From contig CM019227.1 in the NCBI GenBank assembly GCA_009741485.1, positions 15,302,626 to 15,366,625 of the forward strand: 64,000 nt of DNA, in the 5' to 3' direction. Position 1 is the stretch's first letter; every line of letters starts with the position of its first letter. Of the stretch, positions 26,291 to 37,667 are shown one piece after another. Made by a program: the position numbers and the translations under genes. The notes beneath the pieces were generated by a model, which saw nothing but the letters and a program-made list of their open reading frames with translations, did not search any database and was not told the origin of the DNA. The DNA comes from Malurus cyaneus samueli. Its lineage: Eukaryota; Chordata; Aves; Passeriformes; Maluridae.

Positions 26291-27879
26291 AACAAATTTT
26301 CAAAATCAGATTATGCTTTTTGCAAAGGACTGAGAACACTCCTTTAAGGCACTGAGGGCAGCAAATTCCACTGTTGTTGTTTCAAAAGTTCAGTTTTGAA
26401 ATTTAAAATCTTCAGTTATGAAGTATTTTGGTTTATTTTATTCAATTAAAAAAGGAAGAAAAGATTTGTCACTTTGTACTGAAAACATGTTTGGGCCCCC
26501 AATCCCAAACCTCTTAGTTCCAAGTAGTGGGGTAAAGTTCAGGGAGCAGGTTCTTTATCCCAACTGCAGTTAAACTGGCTCAGCATTCAGTAACATTCCA
26601 GCCTCAGAACAAGCACATTAGGAAGGTTTCTCTTTTTATTTCCCTTTTTAAACTTTTTTTTTTTCTGCTCTGCCTGCTATGCATACTTTTAACTGTTATG
26701 AAGCCTCAAGTTTATTTGCACTGATGGCAACTTGGGTTAAAAATGAGAACAAAGGCACCCCAATTTCAACAAAGCTTCTTCCCAGAAGGAGAAGTCTTCA
26801 CTGCTGTATCATAGGAACTAATCAAGAACTCCAGGAAACTTTTTAAAATATATTTTGGAGAGATAACAGCATGTTCCCCTATAGAAAATGCAGCTGGAGG
26901 ACTGATATCACAAGTACCAACAGAGAAAGGAAAACCCTTCAGTCAGCAGTGGGAACCAGCACCGCTCTCTGTTGTGAAATACCCAAGGATCCCTCAGGAA
27001 TTACTCAATAAATCTGAATGGTCAATAAATTATTAGAGTATAAACTAGATATTATATAGAGTGTTAAATACTCAGCCTGGCACCTGCTGACCCAGGCAAT
27101 ATTGTTTACAGCATTCTCTTCTGGGCACGTTATCAGCTAATCTCAAAATACAAGTAACACTCTGCACCTCATCTCCTTTTGAAATAAGGGCAAAGCCCAC
27201 CTGAATTTATCTCTTTCACTGTGTAGAATATTCCTGCAAATTGTCATGCACTGTAATCACACGGGAACAGTGGGGCTCCTGAGCTCCAGTATCCATGGAA
27301 TCCTCATGGGTATCCCAGATATTTAGGAACAAAGTGCAACTGCGAGCCCACATCACCTGCACAATTATAAAGTTAAGTTCTCTTCTTGATTAACTCCACA
27401 AAGGGTCCCTAATCTGTTTCTGATTATTTACAACCCCAATTTAAGTCAAATCTTCTAGTTTATTGCTTTCTCTATGCTCTTTCTTTCATCATACAAAGGA
27501 TTTCTTAGAAAACAAACAAACCAAAAAAACGCCAAACCCAAAGCAACACCCTAGCACATAATTTAGGGTTTCAAACATTCATCTTTTAAAATAACAACAT
27601 TTACATTTTAACAAGCATTAAAATCCCCAGCAATCAGAAGCTCACTGGGACACACGAAGGATTTAAATCATAGTCAATCATGGCTCAGAAGTTTTCAGGT
27701 ATTTATGCAGTATTTGTGAGCAGGCAATTATTGTCACATCCCTGTATCCAAAACAGCTCTTTTCTAAAATGCCTTTTTCATGTTCCATCACTGTGAGGTC
27801 TTCTGTGTATGCAGCACCTCAGTTGTGTCCCTGAGTTCCTATTAATCAAACAAATCATCTCTGTCCATGAACAAGCAGT

Positions 27880-28180
27880 GAATTTCCTCTGATGGAGGTG
27901 GCTGTTTCAGTTTTCTTTCTTGTATACAGTGTGCACTCGCCCACGTTCCCCCACTGAGTGACCCATTGTCACAACGGTGAATTTAAGCCTTGTAATTGTT
28001 CGGGACTGCAGAAGCAGCTCTGGTTCAGATATTCAAATTTGTCCTATTAGTCCCACTGATGCTGATTTTCCAGGAGCTGGTGACATATTTGTAAGCAATA
28101 TTAAATGTCCTTTGCAGCAAATTGCGCTGTGTAGTCATTACTGATCTCCTGCCACCTGTCCTACCCATCAACTTTCAAAT
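27880..28180. promoter_or_regulatory. candidate conserved non-coding element
   Basis: A repeat-free block with several retained CpGs in a CpG-poor region (CTCGCCCACG, AACGGTG, TTCGGG, TTGCGC). It includes CCATTGTCACAACGG and ATATTCAAATTTG words and a TGACATATTTGTAAGCAATATTAAATG-like AT segment. The mix of retained CpG and factor-like words is the reason for the call; it is inference only. Confidence 0.3.
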
Positions 28181-29326
28181 GAGAAAAATTCATTTATCCA
28201 TCAAATCCACCAGCTCTCAAATTAAGACAATGAAGGGCTTAAAGAGAATTCTCTCTACATCTCCCAGAAAACATTAATGTGTTGCACCAAGGGCCACACA
28301 AAATAAGGTCTTTGAGAGACAAATGAGAGATTCTAAACCGCTCACATAGCATAAGAGAAAAAAAAGGAATAATTGCAAATAACAGCTCCATTCCCAGGAA
28401 AAAGAAATTCCTTATCAAAATGGGATTGCTTTTAAAACTTGTAAGACTGATGCTTCCCCACACTTTGCTGATACAGCCTTTAAAGCCATGTGATACATCA
28501 CAACAAGTAGCCTAGAGCTGGAGTTAAAATGGTTTTTGTCTAATTTATCTTGGGTTTGGTTTCTTAGTGCCCAGACGTGCACAGAAAGGCCACGTGTGTG
28601 AAGGTGTTGAAATGAAACCATTGTGTGTTTCTAAACTTGCTGCTCACACCCTGAGCTTCTCTAGTGCTGCTACTTTAATTTAACTTAATAAAATAAATGC
28701 AAATATGCAACTTCAAAAGCTTTGAGGATCAATAAATCATCAAAAAAAAATTAAAACAAGTAATATAAGAGTTTAGTTTCATCAAAATAAAAGTACAGGT
28801 GGATTGAAGGCATCTTGTAACATATCCCACATATTTAGGTTAAGAATTTTGCCATGATAATATTTCTCCATTAGAAATATAATTCTATTGTATGTCACTT
28901 TCATTGGAAACAGCCCCAGCTCACATCAGCACATGAAGCAGAGTCATCTCTACAGAGAGTGATGGCAGATACACATTCAAAATATACTGCAAAACATACT
29001 TGAGACATGGGAATTCTCTGAAGCACCTGTCTACACCAGGAATTCAAATCTGCTCTCTGTGGCTGAACAAGCAATTTAATTTCTGTGCACCTCTGGTATA
29101 ATGTTTGCTAAGAAATTAGATTTTTTTCTGAAATGACTCAAAAAGAAAATAATATGCAGTAACAAAACAGATATCAATTTTCTTACTTCTAATCTCATCG
29201 GGACCATCTTCAAACCTCTTTTAACCACAGCTAGACCAATCTCCATAGCAGACACACTCCTGGAGTCTGCTTCTGTAACAAAAGCCATGTTTTTTCCAAA
29301 ACTCAACCTATTTTCTGAATTAACTA

Positions 29327-29347
29327 ACACACACACACACACACACA
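29327..29347 (+). repeat. (AC)n microsatellite, about 10 units
   Basis: An uninterrupted AC dinucleotide run of 21 bases. Confidence 0.95.
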
Positions 29348-29662
29348 ATTTATGAACATCCTGGTTGTCTCTAACTTATTGCTTTAATATAAAAAAATAT
29401 TTATCACATTTCTTTGAGTCCTGGGAAACAGAATTTAAACCTTATAGCCTGGTCCAACACATACAATTCTCCTGGGATTAAAACCCAAAAAGTGTAGGTA
29501 GTGTTTTTATTGCTCTTGCAATAAAAGCCTGTAAAAAAATGGAATAAAACAACTCAAGAGAAAGAATTAGTTAGCTACCACAAGCCTTCTAGCCATTTTT
29601 AAAATTATTAAAAGAATAGTTCTAACTCTGGTTTACAATTGCTTCAACCTCAAGGATTCTTT

Positions 29663-29746
29663 AAAAACAAAACAGAACAAAACAAAACAAAACAAAACCA
29701 AAACAAAACCAAACCAAACCAAACCAAAACAAAACAAAACAAAACA
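29663..29746 (+). repeat. (CAAAA)n / (CCAAA)n tract
   Basis: About 84 bases of AAAAC pentamers with a central patch of AAACC units. It lies about 120 bases upstream of a CR1 copy but is not part of its known 3' end. It is a simple repeat or the eroded tail of another retrocopy. Confidence 0.9.
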
Positions 29747-29869
29747 CCCTTTTACATGAATAGGATCAAACCTACACACTGCAAAATAATGTGATGGCTG
29801 TGAGACAAAGGGAAAATAAAACCTTTTAGCCCAACTTATGATTATTATTGTTCCCTCAAAGAACATTCC

Positions 29870-30060
29870 ACTCCATGGAAAGGTTTGTCAAGCAGTGGAA
29901 GGGGCTGCCCAGGGAGGTTTGGAGTGCCCATCCCTGGCGGTGTCCAAAGAACCACTGGACATGGCACTCTGTGCTCTGGGCTGGGGACAAGGTGGGCATC
30001 GGGCACAGTTTGGACTCTGTGATCTTGGAGGGCTTTTCCAGCCTTAGTGGTTCTATGAAT
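29870..30060 (+). mobile_element. CR1 LINE 3' end (truncated)
   Basis: This is the conserved 3' end of an avian CR1 LINE. In order it shows GGGGCTGCCCAGGGAGGTTT, CCATCCCTGGCGGTGTCCAA, ACTGGACATGGCAC, TTTGGACTCTGTGATCTTGG, and the diagnostic GGCTTTTCCAGCCTTAGTGG followed by TTCTATGAA, a single copy of the CR1 terminal octamer motif. Only about 190 bases remain, the usual result of 5' truncation, and no reverse transcriptase sequence is present. It is a dead copy. Identification is from memory of the family consensus. Confidence 0.92.
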
Positions 30061-30719
30061 ACAAAAAGCACATCAAATAGAATGGGCTATTGATCAGCTC
30101 ACCCAAATTTTGTAATTTAAATGGATCAAGAGTTAAATCTGTGCAATACTCCAACAGAAAACAATGGACAGCAAAAGAAACGTGTCAAAAAATATCATGC
30201 ATTTCTTAGAATTCATAACTGTACCACAGCCTGATGTTGTGAAAGCTGGCACGAAATGTGAAATGCCAAGTAGTGATAACAAAGCTGTGAAATGAGGCTA
30301 TTTTGGCAACGTTTGAGTTTTTATTTTGGTTTTTGTTTTTTTTTGCTAATATTTTTTGTTAAAATCCTTAAATAATTGAAAAACAGCTATTTAATAGAAA
30401 TGACATAAAACATTTAGCAATTAGTTTGTTTATGTTGTGTTTACAAGGAGCAACATTTTAACAGCTTTGTAAGAAGGTTATTTTCCACACCGCAATTCCA
30501 GCTGCATCATAGATTTAACAGATAAACCTGTAATTGTTAAAAACATAACTTGTCCCAGTGCTGAAGCCTAAGAGCCAGCAGCAGCAAGAGCAGGCAGTGG
30601 GCAGCTGAGATGTGTGAGTTAGGAGGGGAAATGCGCTGCACATCCTCCCAGCTCGGAGCTGGTGCTGGGGGCTACACCTGCCCCTTGCTCCCGAGGGGTT
30701 TTGTGCCATGCATGTGGCT

Positions 30720-31090
30720 CGCCAAGGATTCATGGCTTTGTAAAAGATTTCATGTCCTGATTTAATTGTCACAGTTGCAGGACTTCTCTGACTCCTCAGG
30801 AGCCCCGAGAGGCAGCCCATTCCAATTTCAAGCCTCCAGCCATAGCCATTGTTAGGCTCTCTCCCAGCAGAGAGGATTTCATTACAACTCACTTCTGCTA
30901 CCACAGCAGAGCTGACACCGGTTCAGCGTTGGAGATTCTCGACTGAATAAGGGACGAGGCTGTTGAGTGGCAATAACAGCTCAATCAGCTTCCCCAGAAC
31001 AGGGAACAAGCTCTTTAGGACGAGCCCAGGTCTGAAGAAACATTTAACTGACGCTGTTCTCCAGCGTTTACCTCATGCTACCCACTGTCA
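30720..31090. promoter_or_regulatory. candidate conserved non-coding element, CpG-retaining
   Basis: It holds several CpGs within about 250 bases (CCCCGAGAGG, CACCGGTTCAGCG, TCTCGACTG, GGACGAGG, GGACGAGC, TGACGCTG) in a region that otherwise nearly lacks them. Words such as GATTTAATTGTCACAG, CCATTGTTAGG (SOX-like) and GGCAATAACAGCTCAATCAG are present. Retained CpG in single-copy DNA is compatible with constraint or low methylation. Inference only. Confidence 0.3.
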
Positions 31091-31559
31091 GACCCCAAAA
31101 AAAACAACTGTTTGTTGCCATCAGTGTGCTTTTTGTTTCGTGCAATTTCTTACTTCAATATTCTCACTTTTTTATTTAGAATATTTTATGCAATGCCTCA
31201 CTCTTAATTCCAAGGCTTTCTTTGTCTGGTTCACACCAGGCAGCAGGAGGGGCAGAGTCCCTGTAGAGTTCACAATTTTGGGATTTCAATTAGTTCCGTC
31301 CATCTGCTTTTCCACACAAGGATTTTAATGGCTTTTCAGGAGCTCGCCCATAGGAATCAGATACAATCTCTGGTCCATCCAAATCTTTACAAACCCGAAA
31401 CAGCGGGCTCAAAGATATAATTGTCCACCTTACATGGATACAAACGTTGCTAAGGAATCTGCACGAACACTTTTCTTGTTTCTAGAGTGTCACTCCAATG
31501 ATTCTCTGCTTGCAATGCTAAGCCACCTCTGAAAAGGGTAGAATTTGATTTTCTTCCCC

Positions 31560-31870
31560 CAAAACAAGTCACATGCATAAATCCAGGGGAAGGGAAGGAG
31601 TGCAGGGAGAGGGAGGAGAAGAAAAGCCACAATTCCCATAAAAAATTACAGAAATGTGATAGTTTACAGTAAAAACACATGAAACTGCCCGCAACAGTGG
31701 AACAAAGAAGCAGGCTGTGGGGTTTATAGTAATTGGCACAGCAATTAATAAGACATAGAGCACATGGTAACATCAGTCCTGCCATCTGTGGCAGCTGTCC
31801 CCAGTGGAAGCTGTGCATGTTTGCCGTGCTCATCAGCACCATGATTGCCCCTCCAAGCAAAGGCTGGATT
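31560..31870. promoter_or_regulatory. candidate conserved non-coding element
   Basis: It contains TCCCATAAAAAATTACAG, GTTTATAGTAATTGGCAC, AGCAATTAATAAGACATAG and GTGGAACAAAGAAG (a SOX/TCF-like AACAAAG), followed by a GC-richer CATCTGTGGCAGCTG (paired E-box-like words). No coding potential is credible. The call rests on motif density only. Confidence 0.27.
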
Positions 31871-31949
31871 TACTGGCTCCTATGAGTTCCAGTGCTAAAA
31901 TTTATCAGCATCTCTATTTAAAACTTCTTGTAATGATACCAAAAACTCT

Positions 31950-32086
31950 AAACAAAAACAAACAAACAAACAAACAAACAAAAAAAACACCAAAACCAAT
32001 AAAACAAAACAAAAAAAAAAACCAAAACATAACAAAAACACAAAAAAACAAAACAAAACAAAAAACAAAAAACAAACAAACAAAAT
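31950..32086 (+). repeat. (CAAA)n / A-rich tract
   Basis: It starts as regular CAAA tetramers and grades into irregular A runs broken by single C or CC. Phe-rich minus-strand and Lys/Asn-rich plus-strand frames across it reflect composition, not a gene. Confidence 0.9.
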
Positions 32087-32369
32087 CCAAGAAACCACCC
32101 AAAAACCCACACAGTTCTGGAAATTTTGGCTGACCTTAGCGTCTTCAGGGCAACTAACATCCTACGTTGTGTTGATAAATTGATTTTCATAACTGTTTAC
32201 AAATTACTACATTTGTCAAAAATGTTGCATTTAACAGGTTATACTGTAAGAGTGACAGGAGTGGAGCTGCTTCTCTGAAGCATATTTAAGATCTGTGCCA
32301 GAAAAATAGTATAATACACTTCAATTTGAGATGAACATCAAGATCATGAGTTAAAGAGAATATTGTTGG

Positions 32370-32698
32370 GTTGGGAATGGTGTCCCAAAGGTTGGGAATG
32401 TGTCCCAGTGTTGAATGGTGTTCAAAAGTTGGGAATGGTGTCCCAAGTTGGGAATGGTGTCCCAAAGGTTGGGAATGGTGTCCCAGTGGTTGGGAATGGT
32501 GTTCAAAGAGTTGGGAATGGTGTCCCAGTGGTTGAGAATGGTGTTCCAAGGGTTGGGAATGATTTCCCAAAAGTTGGGAATGGTGTCCCAATGGTTGAGA
32601 ATGGTGTTCCAAAGGTTGGGAATGGTGTCCCAGTGGTTGGGAATGGTGTTCCAAGAGTTGGGAATGGTGTCCCAATGGTTGGGAATGGTGTCCCAAAG
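32370..32698. repeat. 21-bp hairpin-forming minisatellite, about 16 copies
   Basis: The unit begins GTTGGGAATGGTGTCCCA and ends in a variable triplet. Copy starts are at 32370, 32391, 32410, 32428, 32447, 32468 and then every 21 bases to 32678; three early copies are 18-19 bases. Each unit has inverted arms TTGGGA and TCCCAA around a 6-base loop. Units with GTCCCA and with GTTCCA tend to alternate. As 21 is 7 codons, most frames remain open on both strands (67-186 codons, e.g. Val-Gly-Asn-Gly-Val-Pro heptads). I see no promoter or start context that favours translation. Confidence 0.95.
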
Positions 32699-33239
32699 AC
32701 TGGCACAGAGATGTTTGTACCCAGATTCCTCCTGCCCCACTAGGAGCTGCTCCTCCTCCTCCTCTCCTTATACATCTACATGTGCAAATGCTATTTTGTA
32801 AACCCACATGTTCCTTCCCCATGACAGCTGGGTGATCAGCAATCACACCTATCTGGATTCAGAGGAGGATTTCCAAGCAGCCCCTGTCTCAGGGGTCACG
32901 AGGCAGCTGGTTCTCTGCATTTTTGTGTACTAACAAGAGCTTCCTGTGAAACTCACTCCTGCTGCAAGCACAACAAACCCCAGAGAAGGCTTGAGAGAGA
33001 GGATTTGGTTTCAGCAGGGAAAAGCCACTTTGTGGGAGACTTCCCAGCTCATGAGTCACCCAGCAGTCACAGGGACTTGTCACCGAATTCACTTGTGCAG
33101 GCACCAGAGGACGACTGTCTTCAAACCAGACACGTTAAATGCTCTACATCTCCTCTTCAAAAGCAGCCCCGTTCTGGAACACCTACACATCCAGAATAAA
33201 TTAGCTTTCCTATTCAGTGGTGTCAACAACGGTAAGCCC
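32699..33239. other. single-copy DNA between the minisatellite and the enhancer-like block
   Basis: It contains a short CTCCTCCTCCTCCTC run near 32748-32765 and otherwise GC-moderate single-copy sequence. A plus frame at 32946-33263 (105 codons) has no family resemblance. No gene is supported. Confidence 0.6.
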
Positions 33240-34340
33240 CAGAGAATAAGGGAGAAAGAGTAATGCTAGCCTGTGCCAATATCCTCATTAATTACCCCTT
33301 CTTTCAGATGCCTCCCTTGGTGAAAGGTTGTTTGGTGCCGCATGAAATCAGGAACAACACAAAGCCTCTAATAAGGTATTTATGACACTGAGCAATAATT
33401 TAGAAATTGCCCTCGATTTTTACTTGCTATTCATTGAAGCAATGCTCAACAATGCTATCTAAAGGAGAAAAATACATTATCTGCTCAACTTTTCTTTGCA
33501 CAGATCTCCCTGCTGAACACCAAAGAGGAATCTAATCTAAGGTCAAAGAGGTGACTCTGCTATGAGGTATTTATCTGCTGCCCACCCCCCTGAGATGTCA
33601 ATAAAAGCAGCTGACAGTGTCAGTTGTGACACTTTTTCTGTAGCGGGCATCTGTCCGTTACCAGGTGGAGAGAGAAGCTCAGCTCATTTCGCACACGGAA
33701 CTGGAGAGCTGTCATCTGCTAACAGATTTTTATTACTGCCAGGAGTGTGTTTGAATTCAAAGTAATGACCTGGAAGTACAAAACTCCATATTCTGCAATC
33801 CCCCAAGCCGTGCAATTCTCCCTCTCCAGTTACTGCTGAATATCTCTATGGCTTCCTCTGCTGCTCCTGATTTAATATAACGCTATCAACAAGCCTTCTC
33901 GGTGCACAGGGTCATGGCAAGATTTACAGCGCTTTTTCACGGGCCTGCAGGTGAATTTATTTTACCCAATATATCCATTTAGACCCATTTTCCTCAGAAC
34001 ATTATTCTTCAAAGACAACTTAGCGAGTTCTTCAGCCTCAGATAAAAGTCAGGCTAAGTGGTGCAAAGATGACAAGGTGTCCTGCATGACCTTAATCAGA
34101 AGTTTAAGTGCGAGTTAAAAGCGAGAACTGAGCCGAGAGCCACTACCCCACCTGTCTTCTTTAAACGTCAAGGAGACAAATGTTGCTGCTCAGACATGTT
34201 TTTTCCCTCCAGACTGACACCCACGGCTTGGGGACTGCATTCAGCAAGCAAGGATTGGAGCAATATTCTGAGAAAAGCAGTGTCACTCACCAAACCCCAA
34301 CGCACTATGTGAGAAAGCTCAGGGCGTCCTGTAATGACAA
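33240..34340. promoter_or_regulatory. candidate cluster of conserved non-coding elements
   Basis: About 1.1 kb without simple repeats or transposons. The left part has CCTCATTAATTACCCC, GGTATTTATGACAC, GAGCAATAATTTAG and GCAATGCTCAACAATGC. The middle has TCATTTCGCACACGG and CAGATTTTTATTACTGCC. The right part retains many CpGs (AACGCTATC, TCTCGG, CAGCGC, TTCACGGGCC, TAGCGAG, AGTGCGAG, AAGCGAG, GCCGAG, AAACGTC). Such texture is typical of vertebrate developmental enhancers and atypical of neutral AT-rich DNA. Frames inside it are short and unrecognised. Requires alignment to confirm. Confidence 0.38.
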
Positions 34341-34589
34341 TGGACAGCAGCATTAATGGGAAAGTAGAGGAATTTTATAGGTTATCTTCAATGCACAGAG
34401 TGTTACTGATCCAGCCTAAAGCAAGCCCTCACTGCCCTTCCCCTCCTGCTCTACACATTCCAACCCCCAGCTGGCTTTTTCTGTCCCATGCACTGTCACA
34501 CATACAGGCACGGCTCTGGCAGAACCAGAATTTCCCAATTATTGGAAAACTATGGGGAGAACTTAGAGCAGCTCTCCAGAGCTGGAAAG

Positions 34590-34900
34590 CGACTTCTGAC
34601 AAGGGCACGATGTGACAAGACACGGGGGAATGGTGTCACACTGACAGGGTGCAGGGATGGATGGGATATTGGGAAGGAATTGTTCCCTGTGAGGGTGGGC
34701 AGGCCCTGGCACAGGGTGCCCAGAGAAGCTGTGGCTGCCCCTGGATCCCTGGCAGTGCCCAAGGCCAGGCTGGACATTGGGGCTTGGAGCAGCCTGGGAC
34801 AGTGGAAGGTGTCCCTGCCCATGGCAGGGGCTGTGATGAGATCCTAAAGTTCCCTTCCAGCCCAAACCATTCCATGATTCTACAATTCCATGGTTCTACT
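34590..34900 (+). mobile_element. CR1 LINE 3' end (truncated)
   Basis: A longer CR1 3' fragment of a different subfamily from the one at 29.9 kb. In order it shows GACAAGGGCACGATGTGAC, GATGGGATATTGGGAAGGAA, TTCCCTGTGAGGGTGGGCAG, GCCCAGAGAAGCTGTGGCTG, CCAAGGCCAGGCTGGACATT, TGGAAGGTGTCCCTGCCCAT, TTCCCTTCCAGCCCAAACCA, and a terminal repeat of CCATGATTCTA / CCATGGTTCTA. The overlapping frames on both strands are untranslated 3' sequence. The copy is truncated before any reverse transcriptase sequence. Confidence 0.95.
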
Positions 34901-36088
34901 ATTTAATCTAACCCCTGCACATTTGCTGGGAGTTAATAAAGGAACTTTTTTTTTAGAAAGTTTTTCTTTTGAATATTTGGCCTCTTGAATGTTTGGCTTT
35001 ACAGTTGCAGACAAAACAAATAATGAAACTCTTCTTTCCATGCACACTCAACATACAACAGAGCTGATTAGCTTTCAAAACTATTAAATCAAATTGCTTG
35101 AATTTTCAACTTCTTCTCTTATAAATAAAAACAAGTTGCTGAAAAATAACAAATTTTGGCACCAAATCAACCCACTTAAACCTCCATTTCAGTCGAATTA
35201 AAAAAAAAAAAAATCCAGCCAAAAATAATCTAACTAAGCAGTACTGAAACTGGACAGTTATTCTGTGAGGTGGTGAGAATGACATTAAAATGGCTTTTAA
35301 ATACCCAGATAACTAAACAAGATTAAAAAAGCATAACTTGATAACCAAAGCAGAGATAATGGGAAAACACTGAAATACACAACTTGAAGGGTGCCACAGA
35401 ACAGAATAAATACAAAAATTAACTACAAAATTCCCCAACTTCCAGACTCCTGGAGGGCTTTAAATGTGGATGGAGAAAGGTCCTGCCAGAAGAGAACAGC
35501 CAAACACAAACTTTATGCATATTCATAAAGCAAAGCTAACTTTTGGAGCTCTGGTAACTGAAACAAAGATAAAAGAGTCATGAGAGCAAGGAAGAAGTTT
35601 CACAGAGATGGAATAAATCTGACTGATGTGACAGCTTTGATCACTGCTCAGGAGCTGGAAAACAAATCTGCCCCTGAGCCTTCACAGAGACAAGGGTGCA
35701 CCAAGAGAAGTTTTCCTGGGGAACACAAGTGGGCAGGGGAGAGGTAAAAGAGGACATGGAGGCTGCTGAAACTTTGGGGGTCAGAAAAAGAAAAAGACTG
35801 TGCCAAAATAAAGCACTGTTTGGGAGGAAATCAGAGGGTTTATCCAAAAAAGCTAAGCTGGGTGTTCTTGATCAAGTCTACCAGCAGAAGCAAAGCAAAC
35901 TGACACAGAGTTCTGTCCTGAGTGGGAAATTGTATTCAGATGGAAGATTGGCTGTTAAATGTTAATAATTAATGAGTAATTAAATCCTTTTTATTTTTAA
36001 CAACTGATAATCACCTGCAAAGGACATTTAAACTTTTTCACTTGACTTTGGTAATATAAGGAACTGAAATGCACCGCAAGAGCCTTCT

Positions 36089-36160
36089 TATATATATATA
36101 TATGGATTTACATGTATTATATGTATACTTACATGTATACACACATGTGATTGTAGGAAA
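36089..36160. repeat. (TA)n tract with TACATGTAT palindromic words
   Basis: An uninterrupted TA run at 36089-36103 is followed by several related ACATGTAT / ATGTATAC words, each partly palindromic. It looks like a decayed TA/CA microsatellite. Confidence 0.75.
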
Positions 36161-37570
36161 TATGCATGTTAATCAATATTTATCATTCTGCCGTCACTGA
36201 AAAACTATAATGACAGTAGAAATACAAGAGAAAAGAGAAATGAAATTGAGCAAGGAGGAGACTAGATGAGATACCTGCTCTGTTTTGAACAATTCCTTTT
36301 TGTCAGCTTATTTAACGAGAGTGATTGAACATTTTGGGAACAGCTGCCTTGTTAAAAACTCAACATCCCCAGCCTTTCACTGATGTGCAAGGGCAACAGC
36401 ACTCATCCCTCAAGATCCCTCCCCAGCGATATGTCAGGAATGATATTCCTGATGTTCACCAATTTATATAAAGCACAGTGGGAAAAAGGAAACAGAAACA
36501 CTTAGAGAAGCTACTCAGATAAAAGGGAAGCCTTTTTCTAGTTGATAAATGCATTCAGTAGCACTTTTCTTTATGTAATCCCTCTTCAGACACTAGAAGG
36601 AAGCCTCTGCAGATTTTTTTTTCTAACAGATGAAACATGAATCATTTTATCTTTAAATTACATAACACAAATGCAAATTAATCAGTATATCCTTAGACAA
36701 CTGCAAAGTTGATAAAGTGGCTCTTAAAGTCAGAAGATACCAGAACTGTTAAGCAGTTCTTTGTTGCGCTGGTTGTAACCCTTAATATTTTCTGAAAAGC
36801 AACAGGAGAAAAGCTGGAGACATTAATATCCATTAGAGGGAACGGCCTGGCAGGGATTTGGGAGTGCACTGGTGAGGCTACAATCGATAGGTTACCTGTT
36901 CAATAGAGGGCAGGCATTACTCTTACTCCAAGACAAATGCACTGGAAGTTATGTTTTGTTTCTGCCATGGAGCAGCTCTTCCTCATCCCAGATTTTGTTG
37001 GTCTCTCCTTCCACAGAGTAATGAGCTCAGGACTTTTTGATGACAAAGGGGAGCCTTCATTTTTCAGAAAAATGTCTGTCCCCCATCTGACATAAAGCAC
37101 CACTCAAGGATGAAGCAATGGTATGAAAGGTGCAATAGAAGCAAAAAGCAAAGGAAGAAAGAAATAAATTCCCTGTTTCTTTAGGGAGTAAAATATTTAA
37201 CTCTGTTTACTGACAGAGCTGGAAACTCTGTGCACGTAGACAGCAAAGGGCTGGGAGAAAACAAGTGCAGCTGGTTAAGAAAACCCAGAAGTTGGGTGGA
37301 AGTGGCAGAGGAGCCAAAAGATCAATTTTAACCTGAAGGAAATTAAGAGAATCTCCAGCAGAAACCCACTCCTTCCTTTCCCACTTCTCTCCTTCTTCCC
37401 AGCAGGAAAATGTGTCTGCCCTCACAACAGCATCAGAGTATTTGGGTGGGGATTTTTTGGGTGAGTACAGAATCTGGTTTTAGCTGATGGGATCTTTGGT
37501 GAGGATTGAAATGCTGCCATGAGAATAAAAGGGATCCACAACCCTGTGTTCTGACATAACTGAAGCTGGC

Positions 37571-37667
37571 AAGAAAAATGGGAGAGGGGAGAAAAAAAAC
37601 AAAGAGAAAAGGGAAGAAAACAAAGGAAAAAAGCAGGAGGATGGGGGGAGAAGGGAAAACAAATGGG
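37571..37667 (+). repeat. purine-rich tract
   Basis: About 97 bases nearly all A and G on the plus strand, interrupted by a few C or T, including GGAGAGGGGAGAAAAAAAAC and GGATGGGGGGAGAAGGG. Long purine tracts can adopt triplex (H-DNA) structures if mirror symmetric; this one is not clearly symmetric. Confidence 0.7.

Larger units (their letters stand above)
25315..29326. other. AT-rich single-copy DNA, no gene seen
   Basis: The edge of the 25-kb minisatellite is somewhat GC-rich; the rest is AT-rich single-copy sequence. No exon is recognisable. Two enhancer-like segments (26.1 and 27.9 kb) are listed separately. Confidence 0.65.
30061..31949. other. single-copy DNA, no gene seen
   Basis: No recognisable exon. 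T-rich runs occur at 30318-30350. Two enhancer-like segments (30.7 and 31.56 kb) are listed separately. The frames at 30515-30904 (minus, 129 codons) and 30963-31328 (plus, 121 codons) overlap the first of these and have no family signature. Confidence 0.65.

Noticed and set aside
32286..32846. Frames of 67-186 codons on both strands over the 21-bp array
   Set aside because: Openness on both strands at once is a property of the repeat unit, not of a coding sequence.
34549..34906. Overlapping frames of 79-119 codons on both strands
   Set aside because: They lie in the non-coding 3' end of a CR1 element; both strands being open reflects its GC-rich sequence.
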